A stretch of DNA of 36,713 nt from contig NZ_JACBXB010000004.1 in the NCBI RefSeq assembly GCF_013870575.1, positions 1 to 36,713 of the forward strand, read 5' to 3'. The stretch is from Pseudonocardia pini. GTDB lineage: Bacteria > Actinomycetota > Actinomycetes > Mycobacteriales > Pseudonocardiaceae. The translations under genes and the position numbers were made by a program. Position 1 is the stretch's first letter. Each line of letters begins with the position of its first letter. The notes under the pieces were generated by a model that made no database searches, had not been told where the DNA came from, and worked only from the letters and a program-made list of their open reading frames with translations. Of this stretch, positions 1-8,167 are shown piece by piece.

Positions 1-1092
1 CGCCGGGAGCGGTGCGTTCGTGACCAGCGCGCCCGGGTCGAGCAGGGCGTTCGCCACGTGCCCGGCGATTAGGGCGTGCCCGGCGTCGGTGGGGTGCCAG
101 TCCGACGTCCAGTTCGCCCCGCCCGGCGAGCCGGTGCCCGACATCAGGGAGTCGAGGTTCAGGAACCCCATGTTGCCGTCGGTGGTCACCATGCTCTGCA
201 GCGCGGAGATGTAGGCCGACCACGTGATCGTGCGGCTGTTGGCGTCGGGCGCGACGTTGCGTGGCGCGAGCACGAGGATCGACGGGACCTTGGTCAGCGC
301 ACGGAGCCGGGTCGCGATCGTCTGCAGGTCGGTGATGTAGGCTGCTGTGGCGGTCTGCGCGTCCCAGTCGTTGAGGCCGAGCGCGATCAACACCAGGTCT
401 GGGGCGAGAGAGTCGATCCCGCGCTGCCACGACGTGGTGTGCGGCTCGGCGGCGTTGTTGGTGTAGGTGTCGGCGGTGATGCCGACCTTCGCCGAGTCGA
501 GCAGGGTCACGCCCGTGGTCGAGTCCCCGTCGAACACGACCAGGCCGCCGACGAACGCGGACTGTCCGGCCGCGGTGATGATCTGCACGGTGTGAGACCC
601 GGACGACCCGAGCGTGAGCGCCACCGACGTCCACGTGGGGTTGCTCGGCGAGGTGGCCGCCACCGTGACCGTGCTGCCGCCGTCGATCTTGTAGCCGAAC
701 GCGGACATTCCGGAATAGGCGCCGTACCAGATCTGCGCGTGGGTGCCCTGCACGGTCCACGTGAGCGTGGACGAGGCGTTGACGATCCGGCCGCGCTGCC
801 CGAAGGGTCCGGCGGCGTAGTCGTCCACGCTGCCGGACGTGGCGAACCCCGTCGTGCCCCACGTCGAATCCGGGCCGTAGACCTCGTACTTCGCGGGCAC
901 CGCGCCCCGGCCGCCCCCGGAGAGGGCGAGCCGGGACCGCAGCGTGCCGAGCATGAGGTCTTGCCAACGGTTCGCCCTCGCGCTGGCGCCCTGGCCCTCG
1001 GCCTGCGAGTCGCCGAACACGGCCACCCGGGCGCGGCCGGTTCCCGCCTTGGCCGAGGCCATGGCGGTGTTCCACGTGTCGGACCAGGCCAT
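1..1092 (-). CDS. SGNH/GDSL-family hydrolase, tail-associated, C-terminus cut by the window edge
   Basis: A 364-codon frame from ATG at 1092 is open to the left edge, so the stop is not seen. Seen: block I VFGDSQ with Ser29, block III GLND with Asn241, and block V DWHPTD with Asp331 and His333, which is the full SGNH catalytic set. A beta-rich stretch of about 150 residues lies between block I and block III and looks like an inserted carbohydrate-binding or jelly-roll domain. Family members are esterases, often deacetylating polysaccharides. As the last visible gene of the tail-tip cluster, the protein is probably a virion enzyme acting on host surface glycans; the substrate is inferred. It starts 7 bases after the preceding gene's stop. 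Confidence 0.85.
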   Translation of the reverse strand, partial: MAWSDTWNTAMASAKAGTGRARVAVFGDSQAEGQGASARANRWQDLMLGTLRSRLALSGGGRGAVPAKYEVYGPDSTWGTTGFATSGSVDDYAAGPFGQRGRIVNASSTLTWTVQGTHAQIWYGAYSGMSAFGYKIDGGSTVTVAATSPSNPTWTSVALTLGSSGSHTVQIITAAGQSAFVGGLVVFDGDSTTGVTLLDSAKVGITADTYTNNAAEPHTTSWQRGIDSLAPDLVLIALGLNDWDAQTATAAYITDLQTIATRLRALTKVPSILVLAPRNVAPDANSRTITWSAYISALQSMVTTDGNMGFLNLDSLMSGTGSPGGANWTSDWHPTDAGHALIAGHVANALLDPGALVTNAPLPA

Positions 1093-1099
1093 CGGGGGG

Positions 1100-1522
1100 T
1101 CAGTCCGCGGCGCCGGCGGGGACGGTGACGGTCCCGCCGCTGGTGATGTCCACGGACAGGCCCGTGGTGATCGAGGTCGTGGCCAGGGTCAGGTCCCCGC
1201 CGCCGCCGGTCGCCGTCACCTTTCCGTCGAAGACGGCGACGGCGTTGGAGTCCAGCGCCCGGAACCACGTGGCGGTCCCGTCGGCCACCGCGGTGACGGC
1301 GTTCGGGTCGGCGAGCGTGGCCACCCCGGACGAGGCCGCGCCGAACGCGGGGTCGATCAGGGTCACGGTCGCCAGCAGGGTGCCGGTCGCCGTGGTGCCT
1401 GGACCAGCCGGGCGGGTGCCCGAGCGGATCTGAATGGTGCCCGCGCCGGCCCCGGCGTCGAGCAGGTCGACGAGGGTGTCGGCCATGGCGGTGCGGGCGG
1501 CAGCGGAGAGCGTGAGCGTCAT
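1100..1522 (-). CDS. Tail-module protein of unknown function, 140 aa
   Basis: Starts ATGACGCTCAC at 1522. The protein is Ala/Thr/Gly-rich and predicted to be mainly beta. It opens with a short amphipathic helix (LSAAARTAMADTLVDLLDAG) and continues with alternating hydrophobic strands. Proteins of this look are common in actinobacteriophage tail-tip clusters, but I cannot name a family or function. It has no signal peptide or membrane segment and lies directly before the SGNH hydrolase gene, so a structural or adaptor role at the tail tip is the best inference. It could also be a small baseplate or fibre-associated protein. Confidence 0.7.
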   Translation of the reverse strand: MTLTLSAAARTAMADTLVDLLDAGAGAGTIQIRSGTRPAGPGTTATGTLLATVTLIDPAFGAASSGVATLADPNAVTAVADGTATWFRALDSNAVAVFDGKVTATGGGGDLTLATTSITTGLSVDITSGGTVTVPAGAAD

Positions 1523-1544
1523 CGGAGCATGATCCTTTTCGTGG

Positions 1545-2000
1545 TCAGACGGGGGAGATCCACACGTCGCCCACGGTGGGCGAGGCGGGGGCGTTCGAGC
1601 CGACGAAGATCCGGCGCCCCGGGTCCCCGTCGGTGTTCACGACGGGCGCCACTGGCACCAGTGGGCTGGCTGGCTGCAGCTCGGCCAGTGAGGACAGGTC
1701 GATCTCATCGCCCGCGTCGTGCGGCACCTCGATCAGGTACGAGCGGCGGGCCTGACCGGTGATGTCCTCGACCACCCGGTAGGCCACCCGGGGGTCGGCG
1801 GGCAGGGTCTCGGGGTCGGTGTTCGCGGCGACCAGGACGGTGAGGTCACCCTCGACGTCGAGCACGGTCTCTACCGGCGCGGCGACGGTGGTGTTCGCGT
1901 TGACCATCGGCTGGGTCGGTGTGATCCGGACCTTCCCTGTGGCCGGGGCCCCGGACGGCAGGAGGTACCGCCGCACGAGGGTGACGTAGGTGAAGGCCAT
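1545..2000 (-). CDS. Minor tail-module protein, 151 aa
   Basis: The start is ATG at 2000, chosen because GGAGAG sits just upstream and because the longer in-frame extension overlaps the collagen-like gene. The sequence begins MAFTYVTLVRRYLLPSGAPA, a beta-rich fold reminiscent of phage proteins that pack strands around a short linker, and ends in a PTVGDVWISPV tail. The short C-terminal motif GSNAPASPTVGDVW resembles the small tail-fibre trimer-tip motif seen in many phage fibres (inference). No catalytic residues are visible. It lies two bases after the collagen-like gene, in the tail-tip cluster. Confidence 0.65.
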   Translation of the reverse strand: MAFTYVTLVRRYLLPSGAPATGKVRITPTQPMVNANTTVAAPVETVLDVEGDLTVLVAANTDPETLPADPRVAYRVVEDITGQARRSYLIEVPHDAGDEIDLSSLAELQPASPLVPVAPVVNTDGDPGRRIFVGSNAPASPTVGDVWISPV

Positions 2001-2002
2001 GG

Positions 2003-2599
2003 TCAGCTCTCCGAGGGGGTGGGGGTGACGCAACGGGTCCCGGTGCGTCCGTCGGGGTAGAGGTAGGACTCGGCGGTCTGACCGGACGGGCAAACCGGGC
2101 CGGGCTCCCCGGGCGGGCCCTGCGGACCAGGCGGCCCCGCAAGCCCCGGAGCACCGTCCTGGCCGTCGCTGCCGTCCTGCCCAGCGCTCCCGATGGATCC
2201 AGGTGCCCCCGGCGCGCCGGGCGCGCCAGCAGGCCCCGCAGGACCAGCCACACCCGGAGCGCCCGGCGTGCCCGGCAACCCGGCCGGGCCAGGCTCGCCC
2301 CGCGCACCAGGGATCGGCTCGACCTGCACCTGCACCGCCTTTGAACAGACCGCCGAGTACCGCTCCGGGATCTGCCCCGACGAACACGCCCGCCCGATCT
2401 CCGCCGCCAGGTCCAGCGCCTGATACGCGGTCGCGTCACGCTGCTCCACCGCAACCGACGCCGCCGTCTGCGCATCCGACGCCGAGCTCTGCGCCTCCGT
2501 CGTCTGCCGGGCCACCAACACCCCAGCAGCCACCGTGCCCAACGCGAGCAGCACGAACAGCCCGATCAGCCACCGCGGCAGCGGCTTGCGGTCACGCAC
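2003..2599 (-). CDS. Membrane-anchored collagen-like protein, 198 aa
   Basis: The GTG start at 2599 is chosen because it overlaps the previous stop (TGA at 2592-2594) by 8 bases and gives an N-terminus of typical form. Residues about 9-31 ([20 protein letters not shown]) form one membrane span preceded by basic residues. Residues about 32-100 are a helical Gln/Ala/Ser-rich stalk with two Cys. Then come 24 uninterrupted Gly-X-Y triplets rich in GAP, GPA and GQD, and a tail with two more Cys. Collagen-like repeats are common in phage fibres, but a membrane anchor is unusual for a virion fibre. The protein may instead sit in the cell membrane during lysis or lysogeny. The longer 331-codon frame looks like a shadow over the preceding gene. 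Confidence 0.75.
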   Translation of the reverse strand: MRDRKPLPRWLIGLFVLLALGTVAAGVLVARQTTEAQSSASDAQTAASVAVEQRDATAYQALDLAAEIGRACSSGQIPERYSAVCSKAVQVQVEPIPGARGEPGPAGLPGTPGAPGVAGPAGPAGAPGAPGAPGSIGSAGQDGSDGQDGAPGLAGPPGPQGPPGEPGPVCPSGQTAESYLYPDGRTGTRCVTPTPSES

Positions 2600-2840
2600 G
2601 ATGCGTCCCCCCGGTCGTCGGCGCGGGCGGAGCCGCCGGGCCCTCGTCGTCCTCGTCATCCAGGACCGCGGGCCGAGGCGGGACCGGGAGGCCCCGCTCA
2701 GCGAGCTCGGACTCCAGCCGGAAGATGTGCGCGAGAGCGGCGAGAAGTCGCCGCTGAACAGCTCGGGAGTGCCGGGCGTCCATCCCGATCCGCCGGGACC
2801 GGGTGCCGATGAGGCCACCGACCGCGCCGAGGAGGAGCAC
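2592..2840 (-). CDS. Small membrane protein near tail genes, possibly lysis-related, 82 aa
   Basis: The first standard start is GTG at 2840, but the frame is open further upstream and reads [13 protein letters not shown] just before it. The natural protein may begin there at a non-standard codon, or the upstream bases may have changed. One hydrophobic segment ([16 protein letters not shown]) is followed by a basic stretch and a helical region ([20 protein letters not shown]), ending in an acidic Pro-rich tail. This build is frequent in small actinophage proteins near lysis or tail-tip genes. Its role is unknown; a holin accessory or membrane tether is possible. It overlaps the collagen-like gene by 8 bases. 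Confidence 0.55.
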   Translation of the reverse strand: MLLLGAVGGLIGTRSRRIGMDARHSRAVQRRLLAALAHIFRLESELAERGLPVPPRPAVLDDEDDEGPAAPPAPTTGGTHRA

Positions 2841-2913
2841 CAGGCCGCCGAAGATCGAGTTGAGCAGCTCGGGACTGATGGCGCACCTGCCTGGATCGTG
2901 CCGGTCGTGGTCG

Positions 2914-3183
2914 TCATGAGGCAGCGGCCCCGAAACGGCGGGCGATCACCGAGACACACCAGGCCGCGGCGAGCACGATCCCGACGCCGAGCGCCCACGT
3001 GCGCCAGGTGAGCGGCTGGCCGATCGAGTCGAGCTGCCCGGACACCGACACGACCGCCATGGCGAGGACGGCGAGGTAGCCGAGGACGTCATGATCCCGC
3101 CAGCGGACCGCGCAGCCGAGAGCGAGCGCGGCCAGCAGGGCGGCCAGACCGGCGATCAGGTAGCGGACGACGTCGGGGTTCAC
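2914..3183 (-). CDS. Small three-span membrane protein, holin-like, 89 aa
   Basis: GTG at 3183 is chosen because it forms a GTGA overlap with the stop of the upstream fibre gene. The sequence shows three likely membrane spans: [32 protein letters not shown] and [19 protein letters not shown], with a short charged loop (RWRDHD) between the first two. Size and topology fit a class I holin or a holin-associated protein, but no specific family is recognised. A second holin-like gene is present at 21747-22094, so this one may be an accessory or have another membrane role. About 70 bases separate it from the next gene. Confidence 0.65.
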   Translation of the reverse strand: MNPDVVRYLIAGLAALLAALALGCAVRWRDHDVLGYLAVLAMAVVSVSGQLDSIGQPLTWRTWALGVGIVLAAAWCVSVIARRFGAAAS

Positions 3184-3899
3184 GTCGCCACCAGGGCCGC
3201 GTTGAACCGCACCCACCCCTTCCCCAACGTCCCGTCCGGGCCGGGCTCGAGGTTCCGGGCAGAGCCGGAGCCCTGCCACACCTGCACGAAGACGACCGCG
3301 TCAGCGTCGAACCAGCGGGTCACGGCCACGTTGTTCGTGATCGCCCCGTTCGCCGCGGTGCCGGGACCCTGGGCGGCGAGAGCATCCCCGTTGCCGAGGT
3401 GGATGCCGGTGTACCGCTCGCCCGCGCTGCCGCCCGTGGCGAACCGCACCGTCGTCGACAGCGTCCACAGCCCGGAGGTGCCCAGCTTGAACTGGTGGCC
3501 GGCGCCGCGGGACTCCCGCGTGACGGACGTCGTCGTCGAGTCCGCCGTGGCGAACAGGACCGGGGTGTTCGTGGCCGCCGGGATCGACTGGGCCGCGGCC
3601 GCCGAGTACTGCGCCCACGCCCCACCGGTCCCGCCACCCCCACCGCCGCCGCCACCGCCGGAGGCGAGGAGGTCACCGGACCAGGAGTCGCCGTCCCACA
3701 GCCGGAACGCGCCCGAGTCGGTCTCCCGGATCAGGAATCCGTCATCCCCCGCCCCGAGTGCGGGCCGGGCGGTCGACAGGCAGGGGTAGGCCCGCCACAG
3801 CCGGGCGTCCACGGTCCCGGCCAGGGCGGCGATCTGCGCGGGCCCGTTCGGCTCGTCCGTTAGCTCCGGGGACGTCAGGCCCCACCTCGTGGTGCCCAT
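3180..3899 (-). CDS. Minor tail or fibre protein with Gly-rich hinge and jelly-roll-like C-terminus
   Basis: 239 aa from ATG at 3899, which overlaps the previous stop as TGATG. The N-terminal 75 residues (including ALGAGDDGFLIRETDSGAFRLW) resemble a fibre shaft or attachment segment. A run of ten Gly residues with GTGG follows at about 81-94. The C-terminal 140 residues are beta-rich, with a pattern (YTGIHLGNGD, VFVQVWQGSGSARNL) like C1q/TNF-type trimeric heads found on phage fibres. Family knowledge suggests receptor binding; the assignment rests on pattern rather than a signature motif. The next gene overlaps by four bases. Confidence 0.7.
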   Translation of the reverse strand: MGTTRWGLTSPELTDEPNGPAQIAALAGTVDARLWRAYPCLSTARPALGAGDDGFLIRETDSGAFRLWDGDSWSGDLLASGGGGGGGGGGTGGAWAQYSAAAAQSIPAATNTPVLFATADSTTTSVTRESRGAGHQFKLGTSGLWTLSTTVRFATGGSAGERYTGIHLGNGDALAAQGPGTAANGAITNNVAVTRWFDADAVVFVQVWQGSGSARNLEPGPDGTLGKGWVRFNAALVAT

Positions 3900-4267
3900 C
3901 AGGTGGCCAGGGGGTAGGTCATGGTCACGGTCCCGGCGGGGAGGATCGCGTCGTCACCGACACCCCACGAGCGCGGCGCGATGGTGCCCGAGTGACCGAA
4001 CGTGCCGCCCGTCGAGGCGTTCCACAGCGAGTAGTGCGTCCACGTCTGGATCGCGGCCAGGTCCGGCCACTCGATCTCGGCCGCCGACTCCATCGCCCCA
4101 CCCGTCGGGGTGGTCCAGTCGACCAGCTTCCGGGTCGTCTCCGGCGCCGGGTTGGCGGTGCCGTTCGGCCCCGGATCACCGGTGTGCATCTTGACGTAGA
4201 CGTAGCTGTTCGCCTCGACGACCGCGAGCTTCAGGTTCGCGAGCGTCGCGGATAGTCCGGGCGCCAT
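3899..4267 (-). CDS. Conserved tail-module protein, 122 aa
   Basis: Begins MAPGLSATLANLKLAVVEAN and carries the motif VKMHTGDPGPNGTANP followed by an aromatic-rich beta region (TWTHYSLWNASTGGTFGHSG). The pattern HTGDPGPNGT together with a SLWNASTGG-type stretch recurs in small actinophage tail proteins of unknown function. It is joined to the upstream gene at 4267 and to the downstream fibre gene at 3899 by TGATG-type overlaps, so it is translated as part of the tail-tip set. No enzymatic residues are seen. It is probably a structural baseplate or fibre-adaptor protein. Confidence 0.7.
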   Translation of the reverse strand: MAPGLSATLANLKLAVVEANSYVYVKMHTGDPGPNGTANPAPETTRKLVDWTTPTGGAMESAAEIEWPDLAAIQTWTHYSLWNASTGGTFGHSGTIAPRSWGVGDDAILPAGTVTMTYPLAT

Positions 4268-4545
4268 CAGACCTCCTCATCTTCCTGCTGGTAGCGGTAG
4301 ATCCGGCCGAGCACGACCGGACCGTCGTCGGTGTGCGCGAGCAGCACGGGGCCGATCGACAGCCCAGCCGGGTCGATGGCGGGCAGGTTCGAGAAGGACA
4401 CGGTGCCGATCGCCACCGTGTTGGCGTGGGTGACCGCATCCCACGCGGTGAGATAGCCGCCCAGGAACAACGGCTGCCGACCGCCCGGCCCGTTGTCCCC
4501 GGCCTCCTCGCGCATGAGCGCGGCGAACTGCGCGACGGCGCTCAC
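4267..4545 (-). CDS. Small tail-module protein, 92 aa
   Basis: GTG at 4545 is chosen because it makes a GTGA overlap with the stop of the large tail hub gene at 4542. A longer frame to 4593 would run deep into that gene. The sequence begins MSAVAQFAALMREEAGDNG, continues with a beta-rich middle (LFLGGYLTAWDAVTHANTVA and VLLAHTDDGPVVLGRIYRY), and ends with an acidic tail QQEDEEV. The protein has no recognisable domain. Its position between hub and fibre genes suggests a small structural component of the tail tip. Confidence 0.65.
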   Translation of the reverse strand: MSAVAQFAALMREEAGDNGPGGRQPLFLGGYLTAWDAVTHANTVAIGTVSFSNLPAIDPAGLSIGPVLLAHTDDGPVVLGRIYRYQQEDEEV

Positions 4546-6734
4546 GCGTTCGGCCTCTGGTAGTGGCGGACCCACGCGATGTCGAAGTTGCACGGGCGCG
4601 GGTTCCCACCGAAGTCATCCAGCTGGATCGTGAGGTGCATGGGGCCCGGGGCCTCAGCAACCCGCCCGGACCCGGCATACACCTCGCGGCCGTCGACGTA
4701 GGCCTTCAGGGTCTTCGCCGACGGGTTCCACTCGCACGCATAGTTGTGCCACTGCGTGAGATCGAGGGGCTCCTCGTAGTGGTCCTGCCGGTACGGCTGG
4801 TGGTTCGGCAGGTGCATGAACAGGCCGAACTTGCCGGTCCCCTCGTCGCACTCCATGAAGTCGTACTCGGCGCCGCCTGGCCAGTCGTCGTTGTCCGGCC
4901 ACAGGATCAGCACAGGGTGGTAGCGGTCGTTCCCGCCGCCGGTGTTGTAGACCCGCGCCCGGATCTCGACGCGAGCGCCCATCTCGCCCCGGCTGAACGC
5001 GCACCCGCCGCTGACCTTGTTCTCGCCGTGGCAGGTCATCATCCCGTCGTGCACCGTGTACGCGGACGGCGACCGGCGGCCGTTCCCGTCGTGGCCCGCG
5101 CCGTCGTAGAGCCCCCACTTGCCTGACGGGCGGCCGGTGTAGTCGAACTCGTCCCCGTCGATGATCGCGCCCCACCCGCGCTGCACCGCCGCCTGCGTGC
5201 CGTCCGTCGGGTCCGGCTCGCCCGTCCCCGGGCCCGGGTCGGTCGGGTCCGTCGGGTCGACCGGGTCCGTCGGGTCCGTCGGGTCGGGGAAGTTGGGGTC
5301 CTGCGGGTCGTCCACCGACACATCGGCGATCGCGTTCATCGTGCGCGTGCGCAGCTCCGGCGCACTCGCACCCTCACCCGACGCCAGCGGGATCGTCACG
5401 CTCTCCAGGACATGCCGCTCCGGCTGCTGACCCCGCCCCGTCAACGCCGAGCTGATGATGTCCAGCGGTCGCAGCGCCGGGTTCGGCACCACGAACAGCG
5501 ACAGCTCCTTCGGCAACCCCCGCACACGGGCCTGGATCGTCTCCGCAGCCTTCGCCGCAGCCTCCGCCGTCTTCAGCACCGGCGACGCATAGAACCGCGG
5601 CACCGTCCCGAACAGGCCACCCTGCCGCAGCGGCGACAACGGGTCCGTGATCCGCGCGATCTGATAGCCGGTCTGCGCCGTCGTGTCCGACCCCACCGCC
5701 CGAGTCAGGTTGTACACCCCGCGGCGAGTCTTCGACCGCGACGCATCCACCAGCGTGCCCGACGGGCCACCGTGGATCTCCCACACCACCGGCGACAACG
5801 CCGCCTCACCCTCAACGACCCGCTCGAGATAGAGCACCGGGTCCGGCGTCCACACGTAGTGGCCGTCCCCGTCGGGCTCGAACGTCGCGCCCGGGTGGGC
5901 GGCGATGTAGCCCGTGACGAGCCCGTCGTTCCACGACCCCCCGTTGTCCGACATCCCCACGAACGAGAAATCCTCGTGCACCTGGATCGTCGGATCGCCG
6001 AACGCGGCGATGAGTTCCTGCGCGGCCCGCCCGATCCGCCCGGCCGCGAGCTCGGCGCCGTCGACACGCTCGACCGCGAGCTCACCGGTCGGACGGAACC
6101 GCAGCACGCACCCGCGGGCCGAGGCGAGCTTGGCGAGGAAGTCGAACCCGGAGTCCTCGACGATCTGCCCCGCCGTGACGGTGGCCTCGTCCGGGTCGTA
6201 GCCGGCGTCGTCCCAGTCGATCGGGACCACGGCGTCGGAGAACATGGGGGCGACGACCTGCGCCCCACCCTCCGGGGTGTAGCCGTTGACCAGCGCGTAG
6301 AACGCGCTCCGATGGGTGACACCGGTCGGGACCTGGTACGGCAGGATCGGCCGGTTGTCGATCAGCTGGGCCTCGCGCGACACCCCGTCGATGCGGGCCG
6401 GGCCGTTCGGCGCCGGACGCTGCACGACGTCGTCGATGCGGAAGTAGCCGACCGGCACCATCTCCGTCGACCCGTCGCCGAAGAAGATCCCCCGCTCGAC
6501 GAAGATCTCCAGCCCGTACGGGTCGACCTGGTCGAAGTAGTCGGCTGGCACGGTGAGGTCGAGCGTCCCCTTGATGTCCGACGACGCGGTGAGCTGCACA
6601 TCCCCACCGAGGATCGGCAGCTCGACCCCCGTCGGGTTCGGCCCGAACTGGTGGCCCTCGACGAGCACAGCCCGGGAGATCGCCCGGTGCGACCCGGCGA
6701 TGACGTCCCGGAAGCGGGCAGACACGGGCCACAT
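4542..6734 (-). CDS. Tail hub protein fused to a GH16 glycoside hydrolase
   Basis: 730 aa from ATG at 6734, chosen for its TGATG overlap with the previous gene. Residues 1 to about 470 resemble the DUF5047-type phage tail protein (RFRDVIAGSHRAISRAVLVE, then GYFRIDDVVQRPAPNGPARI), equivalent to a hub at the tail tip. A linker of repeated DPT units (about 475-510) leads to a C-terminal domain of about 210 residues. That domain has the GH16 catalytic signature EYDFME, with Glu623, Asp625 and Glu628, and the usual family end (FDIAWVRHYQ). GH16 enzymes cleave beta-1,3/1,4-glucans or galactans by retaining hydrolysis. The fusion would place a polysaccharide-degrading enzyme at the site of cell contact. 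The exact glycan is unknown. Confidence 0.88.
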   Translation of the reverse strand: MWPVSARFRDVIAGSHRAISRAVLVEGHQFGPNPTGVELPILGGDVQLTASSDIKGTLDLTVPADYFDQVDPYGLEIFVERGIFFGDGSTEMVPVGYFRIDDVVQRPAPNGPARIDGVSREAQLIDNRPILPYQVPTGVTHRSAFYALVNGYTPEGGAQVVAPMFSDAVVPIDWDDAGYDPDEATVTAGQIVEDSGFDFLAKLASARGCVLRFRPTGELAVERVDGAELAAGRIGRAAQELIAAFGDPTIQVHEDFSFVGMSDNGGSWNDGLVTGYIAAHPGATFEPDGDGHYVWTPDPVLYLERVVEGEAALSPVVWEIHGGPSGTLVDASRSKTRRGVYNLTRAVGSDTTAQTGYQIARITDPLSPLRQGGLFGTVPRFYASPVLKTAEAAAKAAETIQARVRGLPKELSLFVVPNPALRPLDIISSALTGRGQQPERHVLESVTIPLASGEGASAPELRTRTMNAIADVSVDDPQDPNFPDPTDPTDPVDPTDPTDPGPGTGEPDPTDGTQAAVQRGWGAIIDGDEFDYTGRPSGKWGLYDGAGHDGNGRRSPSAYTVHDGMMTCHGENKVSGGCAFSRGEMGARVEIRARVYNTGGGNDRYHPVLILWPDNDDWPGGAEYDFMECDEGTGKFGLFMHLPNHQPYRQDHYEEPLDLTQWHNYACEWNPSAKTLKAYVDGREVYAGSGRVAEAPGPMHLTIQLDDFGGNPRPCNFDIAWVRHYQRPNA
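5236..5286 (-). repeat. Short tandem repeat encoding the Asp-Pro-Thr linker of the tail hub
   Basis: The plus strand shows a run of GGGTCNGTC-type 9-base units in tandem, encoding PTD/PVD units on the minus strand. Such units form stiff, extended linkers between enzyme domains. Copy number could change by slippage and alter linker length without breaking the frame. Confidence 0.75.
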
Positions 6735-8167
6735 CAGGCGGTCACATCCCGCCACGAGTCATAGGCCTCGACGACGTCCGCCCACGTGTCGTAGCGATCC
6801 ATGAGCATCTGCCAGGTCATCCCCGCCCCGTAGACGGACAGCGGCGGGGCGGAGATCTCCGTGACCGGCACCGTGAACATGTGCCGGAAGCCACGCCGGC
6901 GGGTCCGCTCCCACCGGTACGAGCCGATCGAGATGTACATCGACGGCAGCGCCAACCGGGCCGGGGTCTGCAAGAAGGCCGGAAGCCCCTGGCCGAGCGC
7001 CTCATCGAGGGCGTCCCGCTCGGCGAGGGACTGGGTGTAGAAGCGCAGGGTGGTGGTCTTCGCGGTGTGGGAGTCGGTGACCACGACCGGGTCGCGGCGC
7101 CCGGACACCGGGTAGATGTCGGAGCGGGCCTGCCGCTCGAACGCATCCCACTCGCCCAGCGTGACCTTGCGGTTCGAAAGGGGGGCGACGATGAACTTCA
7201 GCCACGCCCCGGACAGGTCGTCCCGGACCGTGAGGACGCGCTGCTGCACGATCTCCGGGGGCACGTTCTCCGGGGTGGAGTAGGCGACGATCTTGTACTC
7301 CATGACCGCGCCCGCGGTGAACTCGTAGTGGTCGACGGTGCGCTGGAACGCGTTGCCGACCAGGGCGACGCGGCCGCCGCGGATCTCGGCCCACTTCGTG
7401 GTGCCCTGCGCGCGGGCGAACACGACCGCGCGGATCGCCTCCGGGACGAGGCCACCGACGTGGATGCGGATGCGGCCGCGGACGTCGTCGTAGGAGACCT
7501 GCGCGGTGAGGCCGATCGCGCCGCGCGGCGGGGCGAGGTTCATCGCGATCTCGAAGCGACCACGGGCCTTCGCCCCGACGATCCGCCCGACCGGCGGAGT
7601 CACCGTCATCGGCAGGGTGAAGGTGCTGCCGGTGTCGAGGGTCGACTTGCCGTTCGTACCGACGTCCCAGACCGCCCGGGCCGAGTCGCCGTCGAAGAAC
7701 GTCATATCCGCGGCCGACGCCGCGAGCGCGGTGTCGAACTCCCGGACGATCACGGCGGTGAACTCGGCCGCCCCGTCCAGGCCGACGATGTTGAGCAGCC
7801 CCTCGGCTGCCCCGGCGGGCGCGAGCGCGACCCCGGAGTCGGCCTGGAACGTGGTGTCCCCGGTCCGGTTGTAGGCGTTGCCCGCCGAGTATGTGAGGTA
7901 AGCGCCGCCGCTGGCGTACCAGTTGATGGCCGTGTCGAAGATGGTCGGCGCGAGGTTCCTCATCCACACCGCGGCCCGGTAGTACTTCCCCGGGGTGACG
8001 GCGAACCGAGGCGTGGCGATGTCCCCGGCCGTGGTGCCCTTCCACACCGCGGGCCGCGGGAGGGTCGGGTCGCCGAACGCGACACGGGCCCACCCGGACG
8101 GGCCGAACCAGCCGGTCCCGGACGTCTTCAGCGACGGGTTTGGGGACAGGTTGTGGACCAGCGCCAT
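6734..8167 (-). CDS. Minor tail protein, distal-tail type, 477 aa
   Basis: Starts ATG at 8167, overlapping the tape measure stop as TGATG. The N-terminal half begins with SPNPSLKTSGTGWFGPSGW and FAVTPGKYYRAAVWMRNL, the pattern of a carbohydrate-binding beta-sandwich of the kind found in phage tail proteins. The C-terminal third (AYDSWRDVTA end, preceded by TQSLAERDALDEALGQGLPA and FRHMFTVPVTEI) resembles the distal-tail (Dit-like) proteins that follow the tape measure in actinophages. The gene order tape measure, this gene, hub is the usual one for siphoviruses. No catalytic residues are evident. The binding function of the N-terminal part is inferred. Confidence 0.78.
   Translation of the reverse strand: MALVHNLSPNPSLKTSGTGWFGPSGWARVAFGDPTLPRPAVWKGTTAGDIATPRFAVTPGKYYRAAVWMRNLAPTIFDTAINWYASGGAYLTYSAGNAYNRTGDTTFQADSGVALAPAGAAEGLLNIVGLDGAAEFTAVIVREFDTALAASAADMTFFDGDSARAVWDVGTNGKSTLDTGSTFTLPMTVTPPVGRIVGAKARGRFEIAMNLAPPRGAIGLTAQVSYDDVRGRIRIHVGGLVPEAIRAVVFARAQGTTKWAEIRGGRVALVGNAFQRTVDHYEFTAGAVMEYKIVAYSTPENVPPEIVQQRVLTVRDDLSGAWLKFIVAPLSNRKVTLGEWDAFERQARSDIYPVSGRRDPVVVTDSHTAKTTTLRFYTQSLAERDALDEALGQGLPAFLQTPARLALPSMYISIGSYRWERTRRRGFRHMFTVPVTEISAPPLSVYGAGMTWQMLMDRYDTWADVVEAYDSWRDVTA

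Noticed and set aside
76-1128. 350-codon plus-strand frame at the left end
   Set aside because: It is the antisense of the SGNH hydrolase gene, Arg/Gly-rich, without domain pattern; GC-rich DNA keeps such frames open.
2003-2998. 331-codon version of the collagen-like protein
   Set aside because: The first 130 codons are Ser/Arg-rich and overlap the small membrane protein gene in another frame; a GTG at 2599 gives a normal membrane-anchored start.
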